In this document: positions 37,596-50,299 of the stretch, piece by piece
Layout: each line of letters begins with the position of its first letter
How positions within the stretch are numbered: position 1 is the stretch's first letter
Program-made: the position numbers and the translations under genes
Assembly: GCA_022885665.1 (NCBI GenBank)
Contig: JAGQDJ010000065.1
Span: forward strand, 186,001-250,000
DNA from: Triops longicaudatus
Lineage: Eukaryota; Arthropoda; Branchiopoda; Notostraca; Triopsidae
Direction: 5' to 3'
DNA: 64,000 bases
The notes under the pieces: model-generated
Told to the model about the DNA's origin: nothing
The model's database searches: none
Seen by the model: the letters and a program-made list of their open reading frames with translations, nothing else

Positions 37596-38682
37596 ACTCG
37601 TTTTTTATTAAAGGCGTATTAGTCGGCGGCGAAAAAAAGAGAGAAAAAAAAACATACTTTTTATACAGCACCTTCCTGCGTGTCATTTTTAGCTTTGTGA
37701 TATTGGATCTCGGGGACTTGCTTATGTCATTTTTAGCATACAAGCATTTATTTTGCTTGTAACGCCTTTTTTTCCTGGGTTGTTAATACAGATAAGTCTC
37801 TGGGATTCTTCGAAAATCTGGTTAGTAGAGAAAACTCAGCTCCCTCCTTTTCATTAACTGAGTTTTGTGCGTGGAAACCGGGTTGGAACTTCAAAAATAG
37901 GTTGACAAATCTGCAAATATTTTAGTTTTGAAAGGAATAATCGGATTTGCCGGTAAGCACTAGAAAAGGAACAGATTCAGAAACAGAAAGAAGCTTAGCT
38001 TTAAAATTATTACATGTAGCAATCACATCTAGTAGCTGAATGTACGTAGCGGAAAAACAGGCAATAAGCGTGCGAAATGAAACCTTGAAAAAAACGAACG
38101 CTTGGTGTAAAGCGTCATTTGAATAAGACGTGAAATTCTACGCTTTGTTAGTGGAACTTATCCAGTAAAGAATATAAAACCGAAATAATAAATCAAAATC
38201 ATTGAATTTTTAAAGGACAGCCGCAGGCATAACAATACCACGGAGTCATTATGAATTGTGATGTAACGTTATACAATTTCGAGTTGTTTGAAACGATTTC
38301 TTCATCAAAATCACGCACTGAACGCATTTCTGTATTTTGAACTGCATGTAAGGTTTTGTATACCTTGAATAAAAAAATCAGTAAATTTATTACGAAAACC
38401 GTTACCAGACATGCTAGAAATGTTCCAGAATGAAATTAAATTGCATGTCGTATGCGCCATGGAAGAATAATCTCCTTATTTTTTTTCTGGCCTCTTTAAG
38501 TTTGCCCTTTTGTCCCTTATCTACACCAGATGTTCAGTATGGATTCTCACGCTGTGGTTTCTGTACTTATTAAAACGCCGTTTTATTATTCGTTAGACGG
38601 GCACGGCCGCAGCAACTCAGACCGGCACCCAGCGGCAAAAGAGTTGTGACCCCCTCTCTACCCGACATATTTAACTGAAATT
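37596..38682. other. Intergenic region after ENT
   Basis: This stretch contains the ENT 3' UTR. I see no coding exon with supporting splice sites or a recognisable product. Confidence 0.35.
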
Positions 38683-38981
38683 TTATTCACTCAAGGTTCT
38701 TTGCCAACTAGGATTTTTCTTGTAGAAAACGCGTATTGATGCTTTAAACTTTTGGACAAGCTTTGGTGCTAACCGCTGTAAAAATCTCGGCAATAGACTG
38801 CGTGGTATTGAGGAAAAATAATAAAAGCCATAATCCATAGGGTAGGTATGCATGGTTACTTTTGTAACATCTCCCTGCAGTGTAATCAGTATAGCTTGAA
38901 ATAAAGCGAGCGATGCCGCTTACCATTGTTTTCAGTGGGTTCAGTTCCTCCGAAGGTTTCATTAGTACTTCAATCTTCATC
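38683..38981 (-). CDS. Unrecognised small two-exon gene, 82 aa or more
   Basis: Exon 38981-38924 has a strong acceptor (tttgtttcag), an ATG at 38980 and a good donor (ATG|gtaagc). A 49-bp intron ends in cactgcag, and the exon 38874-38683 continues in phase 0 for 63 codons to TAA. The protein begins MKIEVLMKPSEELNP and is basic towards its C-terminus (RFLQRLAPKLVQKFKAS), with a Tyr/Met-rich middle (MHTYPMDYGFYYF). A poly(A) hexamer AATAAA overlaps the stop codon. Because exon 1 starts at an acceptor, an upstream exon must exist. It may be non-coding, or it may extend the protein. I do not recognise the family. Confidence 0.45.
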
Positions 38982-40246
38982 CTGAAACAAAAATTGCAGA
39001 ACAAAAACCCGGTGTTCTTTGAAACATTTTTGGGAATTACGACTCAGGGTGAAAAATTGTACTTCGCGTGACGCATGTTCACGCCTGTCTATGCTGGGTG
39101 GGTCGGTTTGTCAAATAACTGCATTCCTAATTAAGAATTTAAATTGAAATAACAAAATCTTAAGCGTAAAAAGCTAACCGAAGTGCAATGAATGTTAGTC
39201 TATACGAGGTACGTAAAAACTTTATTTACAACTCTCGGTCGGGAGCATTAGCATAAAAGACGCACTTCGAGGTGTTCACAAGCAGTACTTGTTCGAGGTG
39301 TGAGCTTTCCTTCCGTAAATGAAATATTCGAAAGGAACCTATCATGTTTAATCTGGTAAAAAATGCCGAAATGTAAATTTGTGTTTTTTATCTGTTGTTA
39401 TTTGTTTTCGATTCTTCACCGCAAAGGAATCTTGCCTTTTTTTATCGCGAATTTCTTAGCCTAAGGAATTACTGTGTGCAAGAGCTCTTTGAACTCGTGA
39501 TGCGCTTTCTTAGCGATAATGACATACAAAACACTCGACAGAGAGCGACATATTATTCGATTGTAATCGTTAATGATGAGTTTGCAGATACAGATCGACG
39601 AATTTTTGTTAGCTAAGATCAAATGAGTGCCAATAGGTCATGGTCCATTTCTAATTGTAATATAAATTGCTCTAGATGTCCCAAACGTCCTACTCATATT
39701 TTCCCACTCAGCTTTCAACCGGCGTATTTTCTTCAGTTATTTACATTTACAAATAATTTTTTTTTTTTTGGGGGGGGCTAAACTGCAAAAATGCTTTTTG
39801 CCATGAGCATTTTCTAACCGGAAAAATCGCATTTTCAGTTTGGGTACTTTTTTCACAGTGGCGTGCTTCATGTACAGATGATTAGATTGTGTTTAATGTA
39901 ACAACAAATCCGCACGATCGAATTTTACACGAGAGTAGATGTAAAGGTTTCCATAAAAAAACTCTTTCTTTTTCCGCACACAAGTAATTTTAACTTGTTC
40001 ACTGGTCCAAAAAAGGTAATTTTACTCGTTTAATTCTGACTTTCTCCAATGAAATGGTTGGAAAAGATAATCAATTATGCCAACAGTGCCCTTTTTGCGT
40101 TTTAAGCCCAACATACAAAACCAGGTCGCTAGAATAGCGAATGCTTTTGTTTTCCCAAGGCTCTCAAAGGTGTAGCATATGTTCAACTGACTTGCGGTGG
40201 AATCTCTTGAGCGAAACAGTGCATTCTACGAGCTCGGGTTGGAAAC
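38982..40246. other. Intergenic region upstream of the secreted-protein gene
   Basis: This stretch should contain the 5' exon of the small minus-strand gene and the promoter of the gene at 40247. A T12-G7 run lies near 39759-39777. A 73-codon frame at 39395-39616 has no splice or homology support. Confidence 0.3.
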
Positions 40247-42588
40247 ATGCGGCCTTCCCCAGTGTTCACTCTGTTTTGCATTCTACAAGCAGCTAAACTA
40301 ATAGGTAGCTAATAGTTATTTCTGTGTAGTTTAAAAGCTGAACTCTTTGCTTGTTGGCAGGTTGTAATGAAGTGAAACGTAATGAACGTTGGAAGGGATC
40401 TATTGGCCCCCAAGAATCTTTCACCCCTTTAAAATTATTCGAAGTTTACATCGGAAATCGCAGTGCTCTTACCCCATTGATCAGTGCTCTTGATTCCGTA
40501 CGGTCACTCAACGAATCAGAATCCGACTCTTCGGTACAATCAGAATGGACACCCATTCATGGTCCTGCACTTACTGAGCCCGATTTATTGGAGACTGCGA
40601 GTAAACGGCAAATAAGTACGAAACCATCTTTAGTAACCCTCTTAAAGCCTCCAGCATTTCAGCCTATACCGAAGCCTCAAGACCTGAACGCACTACCTAG
40701 CATATCGAATCAACTGATTACCGGCAATTCATACGCTAGTGAAGTATCAGAGAGTAGTTATGTGGATATCGGAAAACTCCATTTTGGAGATCAGGATGAG
40801 TTGGTCATGACGTTATACCCGCACCCTTCTTCAGTTAAAAGGATTCCAGTCATGCCTGGCGACACGCGATCTCGTATTCCACCACAAGTATTGAGCAATG
40901 TGAACTCAAGTGTCAGTGTAGTACATTCGATGCAAGTATTTGCTCCAAAGCAAGGATATTTTCCTTCTATGGCTGCCAAATACCTCGAAACACCCACAGC
41001 AGATGAAAATGAATTGAGCACTCCAACACCACCCGACGCTGGAGGTCCGTCAGAATTTCCACTTGAGTCGAATCCTCAGGCAATTCATGAGTTTAATTCG
41101 GATCTTCTGCAAGTATATCAACATGATTCAAATCCGCCTCCATTACAACAGTACGACATCAGCCCTCTTCCAATACACCAGCCCCAGCGAATAAAACTGA
41201 AGCTCATTCCATTTACAGCGGATGATGTAATTTACGGCCACAACTTCAAACACGTGGTTTCTACAACAACGGAAGCTTATGAAGATCAGGTCGCCCAAGG
41301 TTCTGAACAGCGAATCGCACAGGAAACTGAGTTTAAACCTATGAAGATCAGTAACGCTCACCAAGGACCCGTACCAGCCTTTTGGGCAGACATGCTGGAG
41401 AAAATGAATCAGACGCTGGACAAAGAAGATGTTATGAGTATTGATTACACTATTGAAGATTTGGTTGTTGCAAACGAAGACTTCACCGTGGAAGTACATG
41501 GCGCTCTGGCTCTGCCATTACAGAGTCTCGAAAACGCTACAGGTGGAGACTCGGTCGAATTTTCATCCGAAGACGAAACTGCCTTATCATTTTCTAAAGC
41601 AGAGGTACACTCTTTAGAAAACGACGGTTTAGAACAACTTGGTGAAAATGACTCCGAAACACTGAAAGCTGAATCGCTTGAAGATCAGAGAAAGCTAGAG
41701 GAGTTCATGCTTGTCAAGAATGAAGATTGGAAGAGTGAGTTAAAAGTTTTCGGACTTGCCACGGGTGGTAAAAAATTAGCGGGGCAGAAGGATGCCAATT
41801 TCACCCTCGAAGTGGGAACTTCCCATGACAAGAATTTTGATAACTTAGTGGCAAGCAATTTCACGCCCGAGTCAACCGTTTCTCGAGAAATAAAGAAACA
41901 AATCTTTGAATCGAAAGATGAGCTACTTACAAAAGAAAGATTTACAACTGAATTACTTCCTACTACATTTGTAGGTACCACTGACTTTCTTTTAACAGTC
42001 GAACCGCGCAAGAGCATAACAACGACTTTACCCACTCCACATTCGAAATCGTTCTCAGCAGAATTTTCGAGTCCCAATCAGGACGTTCATGTAATTGTGG
42101 CAGATCTGGGCAACTCAGTAAAGCCGAAAAGCAAGCGTTTAAAAGATGCCGTTATTAGATCTAACAAAATGTCACCGAAAGGTGCAGTTTTTACTGTGGT
42201 CGAAGGACATTCAAAGGTTCGCTTTTTTGGTTACAATACTTTGTATGAAGATCCCCAAGCCCAATACCATGTTAACAAAGATAATTCTATTTATATATTC
42301 CCCACAAAAGACACTGTCCAGACACTCCATCAGCAGCAAAGTGATCAAATTACAGGCATTCGGCCTGTTTACTTTGCGAAACGGCCACTGACTTCGTTAA
42401 GCGGACCGTATGAGTACGATCAGCATTTGAAGAGGTTTAGCAGCAACAGATTACCTCCTTCTACTAGCTCGGTGGAACCAAATCGTACTTCACAGAATGT
42501 AAGCACCACCTACCAAAGAATCAAACAAATTAGACCGTTTTTCAACACAAAATATGTCAGGAGTCGGATCCCGTGGCGAAACCAGTAA
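40247..42588 (+). CDS. Unrecognised secreted protein, 761 aa, signal peptide on separate exon
   Basis: Exon 1 (40247-40304) encodes the hydrophobic leader MRPSPVFTLFCILQAAKLIG. A 56-bp intron (gtagct...ttggcag) follows, then one 2,228-nt exon (40361-42588). The reading phases join exactly (leftover G plus GT), giving 761 aa. The long exon alone has no ATG near its 5' end, which supports the short first exon. The mature chain is rich in Ser, Thr, Pro, Glu and Asp. It carries ten N-x-S/T sequons and no cysteine apart from the one at the predicted cleavage point, with no transmembrane segment, so it is probably an extended, glycosylated extracellular protein. Residues near GAVFTVVEGHSKVRFFGYN look more folded than the rest. 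The C-terminus is strongly basic. A matrix or cuticle role is conceivable but unsupported. Poly(A) signal at 42614. Confidence 0.78.
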
Positions 42589-42613
42589 CACTCTTCAAAA
42601 ACACTGCTTTGTA

Positions 42614-42619
42614 AATAAA
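42614..42619 (+). other. Poly(A) signal of the secreted-protein gene
   Basis: AATAAA begins 26 nt after the stop codon, implying a very short 3' UTR. Confidence 0.55.
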
Positions 42620-44191
42620 AGATATTCTATTAACTATGAATATACTCGACTTGTTGGACTGCCTATTTATTCGTTTTCAACTACTTTCTTTCGCCTTTAT
42701 TTCAGTATGTGTTGTGAACTTTTCCGAAATAATACATTTATGCTTTCGGACCGAAAGTTTCGGTAGTTCTTTGTTTGTTGAATACATATATGAGAAAGAA
42801 AACAAAAGTAAACGAATTAAGTTCAATACAATATATTGCTCAAACATACGAAAGTTCTTGGTATAGAAATAGAGGGGTAAGCCCCGGACCCAATTAACGA
42901 GCATTGATAATGAAAAATTAGGCAGATTGGTGACATCACCTAAATCGTTTAACACGTAATTTTCCAATGTCTCGGATACCCCTTGATAACACGTGTCCAA
43001 AAAGTGAGAATTCTCTAAGTGTAAGCAACTATTAAATTAAAAAACGTTATTCTGGCGTTTCAGTTCTTTCGGATTTTTTTAAAACTAATGTTTAGGAATT
43101 TTAATTAATTTTTTTCTTTAAATGGGCTACGTTACGCAATGTTTAATCGACGCTTACCTAAATTTGGGTATTTTACCACTCTTGAGAAGCACTGGGCTAG
43201 GTTGATTGGATTCGAAACATTAAAAATTCAAATATATCTGACTTAAAAAATAGTCAAAGTGCTTATAACTTGAAGTTCAGAACTCGGAAGCTCGGTCATT
43301 TTCGTCTAAGGGAAGATTCTGGACGTCAGTGTTCGTGCACATTAAAACTGTACCTGTGTAACGGCGAGTTACGTTTGCTTGCTGGTATTCCTCTCTCTGT
43401 TGACCAAATGACTGAGTCAGCGCGTAGGTGGCGTAGGTGAGCCCCAAATTCCCTTTATCTCTATCCCCTTTGAAACATTTGCTTCATGCCCCACCCCCAA
43501 AATCCCATTCTCCAGTATGGTTGAACTATGGCGTCTGTGTTGTGACAGGAGTTGGCCCAACTTGAATTTTGACCTTAAATTTTACTGCCCATCCCTGTGA
43601 ACATGGGTATGTGGTTTATTAAAATAATACTTCATACTTTCGTGATATCCCAGCTGACCGCAAAAAGATTCAAGTGTGTGCGTTGCGAGTTTGAAAACCT
43701 CTGAAACGACGTTTTGGGTTGTCTTCACAAGCGCAAGGGGCGGCCATATTCTAAACGCTACTACATTTAAAGCTGAAACGCCAAGGCTTTCGTTCTGTGT
43801 TCGTCATTGTTTAGACTTGGATTTTTGCCCTTTAATTTTATATTTTAGAAAAGGACAAGAAAAGCTTCGTCCAGGAAGGGGGCAGAAAGATTGTTTGGAT
43901 TCCTTGTGGTGACTTTTCCACCCGTGGCTCTTTTGGAGTGTTTATCAACAAAAAAGCAAGTTCCGGAAACCAACGAAGTTGGCTTCAATGTTGATTTAAA
44001 AGCACCAGAAGCTTTGCATTACGTGGGTGCTTTGACGTGCCTCTCTTTATTTTCGTTAAAAAATATGGTAAAACTGGATAAAATAAATTGTTAAGGTGTG
44101 TCTTACAATCTTCAGAAAGTGTTTTGGGCCATGGATTAAAAGCCTTGTGTTGTGCATATTCTACAAGCTATGGATAACTGTATGGCCTACG
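42620..44191. other. Mostly non-coding; possible exon 43852-44060
   Basis: Most of this stretch shows nothing supportable. After a tattttag acceptor near 43850, an open frame of about 70 codons (K/R-rich start, then a hydrophobic block LFGFLVVTFPPVALLECL) runs to a gtaaaa donor. Joined in phase 0 to the segment at 44116 it would stop after KVFWAMD. I do not recognise it. It could equally be 5' UTR of the next gene model. Confidence 0.2.
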
Positions 44192-46149
44192 ATGACCGGT
44201 AAGCATTTCGTTTTCCAAAGTTTCACCTTGAGTCATATATTTTTATCGTGCTTTGTTCGGAGTTCGTAACGATAGGTTGTAACTACTTCTGGCGAAATCT
44301 TATCCGTTGTCGCGTGGACAGGAGAACAGTACTTCCAACAAAACGAAATACCTGTCACTGTCGACACGGAAAAACGAGATATACTTTTTGACGATTTTAA
44401 TCTAGTGGATGATATGGGTGATATCGATAAAGTGATATACCTAAATAGTAAATTTTTAATTTTTTAACCGTGGATTTAGAGCTTTTGAGAGCTTTGTGAC
44501 ACGTTAACCCTTGAATATTATAACGTAACGAAGAAAAATTACCGAGAAAGCGCAGAATTGTTATCGAAGAACGTAACGATTGTAACCTACCGCCTTTCTT
44601 GTTCGCGTTCTCACCATCGGTTTATACATACCAGTTACTCACAGAGTTACCGAACAGATACTTACAGAGAGAGCGGTCGAAATTATCGTCTTGAAAAATT
44701 AGATTGCTGAGAAAGCGTTTTCAGACATCTATTATTTGAACGTACTCGATCTTAGAAGCTCTGAGCATTTAAACTAAACGTAGCAGCTTTTGAAACTTAA
44801 AAATATCACAACAATTTGTAAAATCAATGATACCATATATTGTGTCAACATTACGTCAGCATTTGAAGTATAAATCCTAGACTTTTGACATGAAAATGAG
44901 TTTGAAGTTAGATTACGTTTAATTACGTTACCTAGGATTTGGTTACGTGGATTTGAGATATGTATTGCACTCATACGTGCAAAGTTAGTATGGTTTAGAC
45001 GTTTTGAAGATTGCATCTTAATACTGTTGCCGATTTAAAACAAATAATTTGCGAATTGCAAACTTGTAATATTCTTCGAGTCATGATTCAGCACCGAGAC
45101 GCTTGATTCGTATTGAATGTTTTGCAAATTAACGACTTGTAAATAGGATAGTTTTCAGCTTGAAAGCCAGGTTCACTGTGAAAGGGGAAACTCGACTTAC
45201 GATAGACTTTGAGCCAAAAATTTGCTATATTTTGTGTTGAATTGAGGCATGCAAAATGCTCACTAGATAACGGAAGTTCGCAAGTCAACAGGCGCGCCGG
45301 GGTTAAATACATTAAATCTGTTAAAATCAGTTTAAGCCTTGTTAGGTTTAGTTAGTTTGCTTTACGATGACACGATTAGGCTTCAATGGGCTGAGTAGCA
45401 GAAAGTATAGCGGAAACTTATATTTCGAAAATCCTATCGCTTTTAAAACTCAAGACGATGTGAATTTTCTCTGAACGCCGTTTTAAGTCTCGAGGAACCT
45501 TCTGGTTAATTTTCTCTCATCAGAGCTAAGTAGGAAGGACTAGAAGGAGGGAGCCGTGGCAGCTCACAGTGTCCAAACTTTTTTTCTTGCATTTTTTTCT
45601 GTCAGAAAGGCTGTACGAGTTTCCCCCCTCCCTTTCAAATCAAACTGCACAAGCTGAAAGCGAGGGTAATAAAATCGGACATGAGGGTTTAGGGAGGCTG
45701 AAGCAGTATCTGGATCATGTTATTTGGGGAAGCGAAGCGTACAGGCACAAGGGAAAATGGGGGAAAATTTTCTACTCGGAAGTTCCTATTCCCCAAAGTC
45801 GCGATGGCGAGTTAAAAGCTAAAGGGCATTTGATTTACATGGCAGATGTAAGTGAGAGTGAGAAAGGGAGATGGGGCAACATAGGGTTGGGAATGAAGAA
45901 CGCTGGGGCTGGGCTAGGAAAAAGGGGAACTTATGGGAGGTCTTCTGCGGCAATTGCTCCTTTTGTCGGTTTTTAAAGCGGAGAGAGCAAAAAGTGGAAA
46001 AAGAGAGAGCAAAAGAGAGGAGATTGGAGGCAAATCTACGCCAGGGAAACGTAAGAGTTGCTAAGCCTGAAAATTTGGTTAACGAAGATAATACTGATAT
46101 GATACGCAGATTGGCCTATGATTTCGAGGCCCTTTCTCTGCTTGAGTAA
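44192..46149 (+). CDS. Candidate four-exon gene, 181 aa, unrecognised
   Basis: Model: 44192-44198 (ATG ACC G, donor gtaagc), 44322-44447 (donor gtaaat), 45606-45847 (acceptor with a long pyrimidine tract ending gtcag, donor gtaagt), 45979-46149 ending in TAA. All four phases close. The protein starts MTGEQYFQQNEIPVTVD. It has an acidic stretch ILFDDFNLVDDMGDID, then a Trp/Tyr/Lys-containing middle (LKQYLDHVIWGSEAYRHKGK), then a charged helix (KVEKERAKERRLEANLRQ) and ends RRLAYDFEALSLLE. Strong splice signals around 45606-45847 are the best evidence. The short first coding exon is the weakest point, since translation could begin upstream. The family is unknown; it lies head-to-tail before PDZ-RhoGEF. 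Confidence 0.42.
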
Positions 46150-49100
46150 TATGGAAGGGCTGATACGGGACTATGTACTTTGCTTGAGTATTTGTGGTTG
46201 GGACGAAGAGTTCCTTTCCTATGTTAAGTTGGTCTAATTTTACGAATTTAACCCTTTGTAACGTAATGCTGAAGACATCTTTTCGATACAAATTCTCGTA
46301 AATCTATGTAACTTCTTAAGTTTAGCTTAAGCTTCTTAAGTTTTTGCCCCAAAAACAATCGTAACTACTTTTAGATCGGTTTTTCTGTATCAACGGACCA
46401 AAGTCCCATTTTCCTGATCCGTGAACCCATTTTACCTTTTCTTTTGCCTTGTATGTATGTTCAGTAAAAAAGTTTTATGCATGAAGTTGTTTGTTACCGC
46501 AGATAAAGAGGAATTTCAAGTTACGGTATTTTCGTCTATGTTTGAGAAATTGTTTTCAACATGGGAGTTTTACAAACTTTAAATAATCAAGCGTTTCTTG
46601 CTTCATAGGTAAAATAAACCAGTTATATTTTTTAATTTGTCGCCTATACCACTGGTAAAAACGAATTTGCGTCTTTCCTTGTCCGTGAGGAGTGAATAAA
46701 AAAGTAAATGGTCTTGGTTGGTCGGTGTAAACAAAAACGGCTTAGCGTGACATTTCTATTGATGTCGACACCGAAGCACATGTCACGGACATGCAAACTT
46801 TGCCCCTTTCTCAAATAACTTTTAGGAAGTGGAATCTTTTAACCTTTTCGTTCTGAATTTATTTCACCTTTTTTTGCTAGTTTCTTTCGCTTGGATGTTA
46901 TTTTAACGGAAGGGAGTGGTGAAAAGGGCTCAGTTCCCATGAACGACTTTCAAAAATTTGCTTTTGTTAGAAAAGAACACGTATGCAAACGCACTAATTG
47001 GGCGTTTCCACGCTGTGGGTATTACCCTCTGTTCACATTTAAGTAAAATGTAAAGTTGTAATAAGGTTTAAAACTTATTGAGTTGTATTGCAAGAGAGGT
47101 CCTCACATTAGATCCAAGGCTTTATGGGTTACTGGGGTAACGAATATTTTTAGATGCACAGTATGGGAAACTGACGTGGAAGAATACGTTATACTTTGTA
47201 TTCGAAAGTTTCTAGCTTTCTTTTTGTTTATGTTGAGCGTTATATCGCGAAATTCATATTTTCGCTTGTCTGTTAATAGCCCGAGATTCTCCTCCATTTG
47301 TAGAAATTAAAGTATTTCTTGAGAAAGAAACCTCGTCATTCGTTGATAGGAAGGCGAGTTTCAATCTTTAGTTATGTCTATAATGTCTTTAATGTCTGTA
47401 AAGCGTGCAATGGGAATTAACATTGCCAACTCAAATTTCTCATTGAATTCCAAAAAAGAAAAAAAAAACGAAAAAAATCAGTTTGCTATAAAATGGTTGC
47501 GCAACTTATGACGGATATTCTTAACAAAGGTCGTTTAAGGACCGTCGAGTCCGCTGTTTTCCTGTATCCGCCAAACACCGTTATTTTGAAACTTGATTTT
47601 TTTATGCAACACAGCGAAATGTTTTATTTGTCCCTGAAACTAAGGTATTTTGAAAATTAATGTATGCAATATTGTGGTTAAGGTTACCCAGTAAATCGCG
47701 ACGCCAACGTGTGCCTCGGGAGTCATTTAGAGCGTGTGTTAAAAGCTAACAAACGGGTTCGGTAACGGGTGCTTTAATATTATTTATTTACTGTTTGTAC
47801 CAGACTTCAGACATGTTTCTCTGCTGTTCTTCGTGTTTAAAGAGAAGTTGTGATGTATTCACGATTTGAGTACACAAAACGCAATTCATGTGTTTTAGAC
47901 TCAATTACGGAAACTACCGGGAAGCTAATTGCCATTTGTTTGGAGTTCCCACCTAAAATCCTGGAATGCCAAGTTTTTTATTGTTGAAGAGGGAACTGAA
48001 ACTAGTTTTTGCAAGAAGTGGTCGGAAAGTATCTTGTGCAGAGTAGGAAGCTATCTGTTTAGGAAGTTTGAGAGAGAGAAATGGACGGGTGGATGAGGAG
48101 CGGGTTTTTACTTATTATTACAGTATACGTTGAGGAGAAGCAGGCAACGATGGAGGAAGAATTGGAAAGCTTGAAGGACTATTTGGAACAAGAAAGATTG
48201 TGAAGGAGAAGGTCTGAAGGGAAAGAAACAGACGCAGGTTATCATAGGAACGTCAGGCTATAAATTTGAGGGTGGGCTTGTATATGAAACAGGGAGCACA
48301 TTTTTTATTTTAGTTTCTATTGGAAGGGGTTACAAGTGTTTAGAATGAGATAAAGAAGGCTGAACTTGATCGTGGCAGTAAGGATAAAGCCAATTAAGGA
48401 GTTGGGACGTTCTCATGTCGTCTCCGTATTCATGGGAATTCATTGGACTTCGTAAGGAGAAGGTACCGCGAGTAACGAAACCTTCAGACATGAGAGAACG
48501 GAATTAAGAAGATTTAATAACAGAATAATGAAGAAGATGATTCTATGAAGAAGAACTTCGTGAATAAGACGATTATTTAATGATTAAAAAGAAGATTTAG
48601 TAAGAGATTCAACGATATTTTTCCAGATTTACCTAATTATGCCTCATAGAGCCGTTGGTTAGTCGCCGTAAACTTAAATAGTGATTAGTTGTATTACTGC
48701 GAAGTCTCACTAGGACGAACTTCCGCTTTGGTGACAAATAATTGTTCGGCCATATTCGAGTGTCAACATATCAGATGCTTTTTCTGCACGTTTTCAAACA
48801 TAATTATTTACCAATCCCTTCAATAGCCCATATCCATGTAGCGCACACTTACGTTTTCGAAACGTATTATATTTGTTTAATATAAACGTGATACGGTTGC
48901 GCATATTATTCGTCGAATAAACAGTCTGTTATCCTCATTGCAAACGTTCGTTCAGGTACATCTAACAACGTCTTTGTTTGGTAAATAAAAAATACATGAA
49001 AATTCTTTCCTTACTGTAATTTTTGATTTTTTTTTTACTTTTTACTCATTTAATTACTTTTACTAGTGTATAAACAACGTATATAGATGCTTATTTAACG

Positions 49101-50299
49101 TATTAAGATGGGATATAGCGAAATAATAGATACATGAAGTGGACTTTTCATCGTTCCTTTAATATTATACGCTTTCACTACATATTTTTTCTTGGCCGAT
49201 TTTTTGTCCCTCATAACGTACGTCTTAGAAAGTACGTTACAACTAAATGTCTAGTCTACCTGTATTTTTATTTAGTGTGCTTGGGTAGTTCGTTATAAGG
49301 ACATTTTACTGTAAAGAGTGTGGCACTTTTGTATAGTATTGGCGTAACTAGAAAGAAAATTTTATATTTTGTGCATTTGTTAAAAGTCGAAAAGAAGAAT
49401 ATTAAAAGGCGATATTATGGGATCTTGGGATTCGCTGATAGGACGATGCAATGGTAATGCTTCATTGAGACTCAAGGCTGTACCTAGGAGGTAATAGTTA
49501 CGGGGTTTAAACCCCTCCAGAAGTGTTTATTTTAGAATGGAGAATATAGGAGAAACCTCAAGTGAGAAAAAAATGCGAGAACCCTCCCCGAAATTTCAAG
49601 AAGACCCTGGGGCCTAAACCCTCGCTGCGGTCCCGTTGAGAAGGAACCGGGACACATCACTCAAATGCAAATTTTGTATACATATCAAACACAAAAAACT
49701 GTCAATGTTATTTCTTTCATTTCCGTGCTTTTCAAATAAGAAAACAAAGGCAGTAAGTTTGATCTCGATACTCCCGTTACTTCACACAGGCATGGATGTA
49801 CTGTATTTACATAAACTTGGTAACAATACATCTCATCCAAACTCCACACTAGATTTTACGGTAACCTGTTCATACGAGGTTAATTGGTTTCGCGAAAACA
49901 CCGAGTGGATCAAGCCTAAACGTCCAGCAGCCTTCTAGGCTACACTGTTCTGTATAGGTATGCCTCTTGGTTACGTCCGTAAAGTAGAAACGTGTTGCGT
50001 GTTTTCGATGAGTTTGTCTAGTTAAAAAAAAATCGACCAATAACTGTATAATGTTTATGCCGATAAGGTTCCCGATATTTCAGGCAAGAGGTGTTCTTTA
50101 CGTATGCGTACCATATTATATAAACTTCACAATTTTAATGTAGCTCATCGATACGATTCTTTTCATGATTTCGCTTTTCGCGACAGCTCTTGTTGATTAT
50201 TCAATACTACATTGCAGTAATAACTGCATTTCCGATAATTCGAAATTGGTTATTTTGTAGCTAAAAACGTTTAGAAGCGATGGGATTAATTTCTTTGCA
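46150..50299. other. Intergenic region before PDZ-RhoGEF
   Basis: This is about 4 kb without a convincing gene. A 40-codon Glu-rich frame (48081-48203) and a 48-codon frame (49792-49938, preceded by cacagg) are open but unsupported; either might belong to 5' non-coding exons. The region presumably contains the RhoGEF promoter. Confidence 0.3.

Noticed and set aside
44275..44391. Short frame containing GCNYFWRNLIRC, superficially like a cyclic somatostatin-type peptide
   Set aside because: There is no dibasic processing site, amidation glycine, signal peptide or phase-compatible upstream exon. The overlapping acidic frame fits the splice phases better.
48081..48203. 40-codon Glu-rich ATG frame
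   Set aside because: It is short, sits in a purine-rich tract and has no convincing partner exon.
49792..49938. 48-codon ATG frame after a cacagg acceptor-like site
   Set aside because: It has no partner exon with matching phase and no recognisable family; it may be 5' UTR of RhoGEF.
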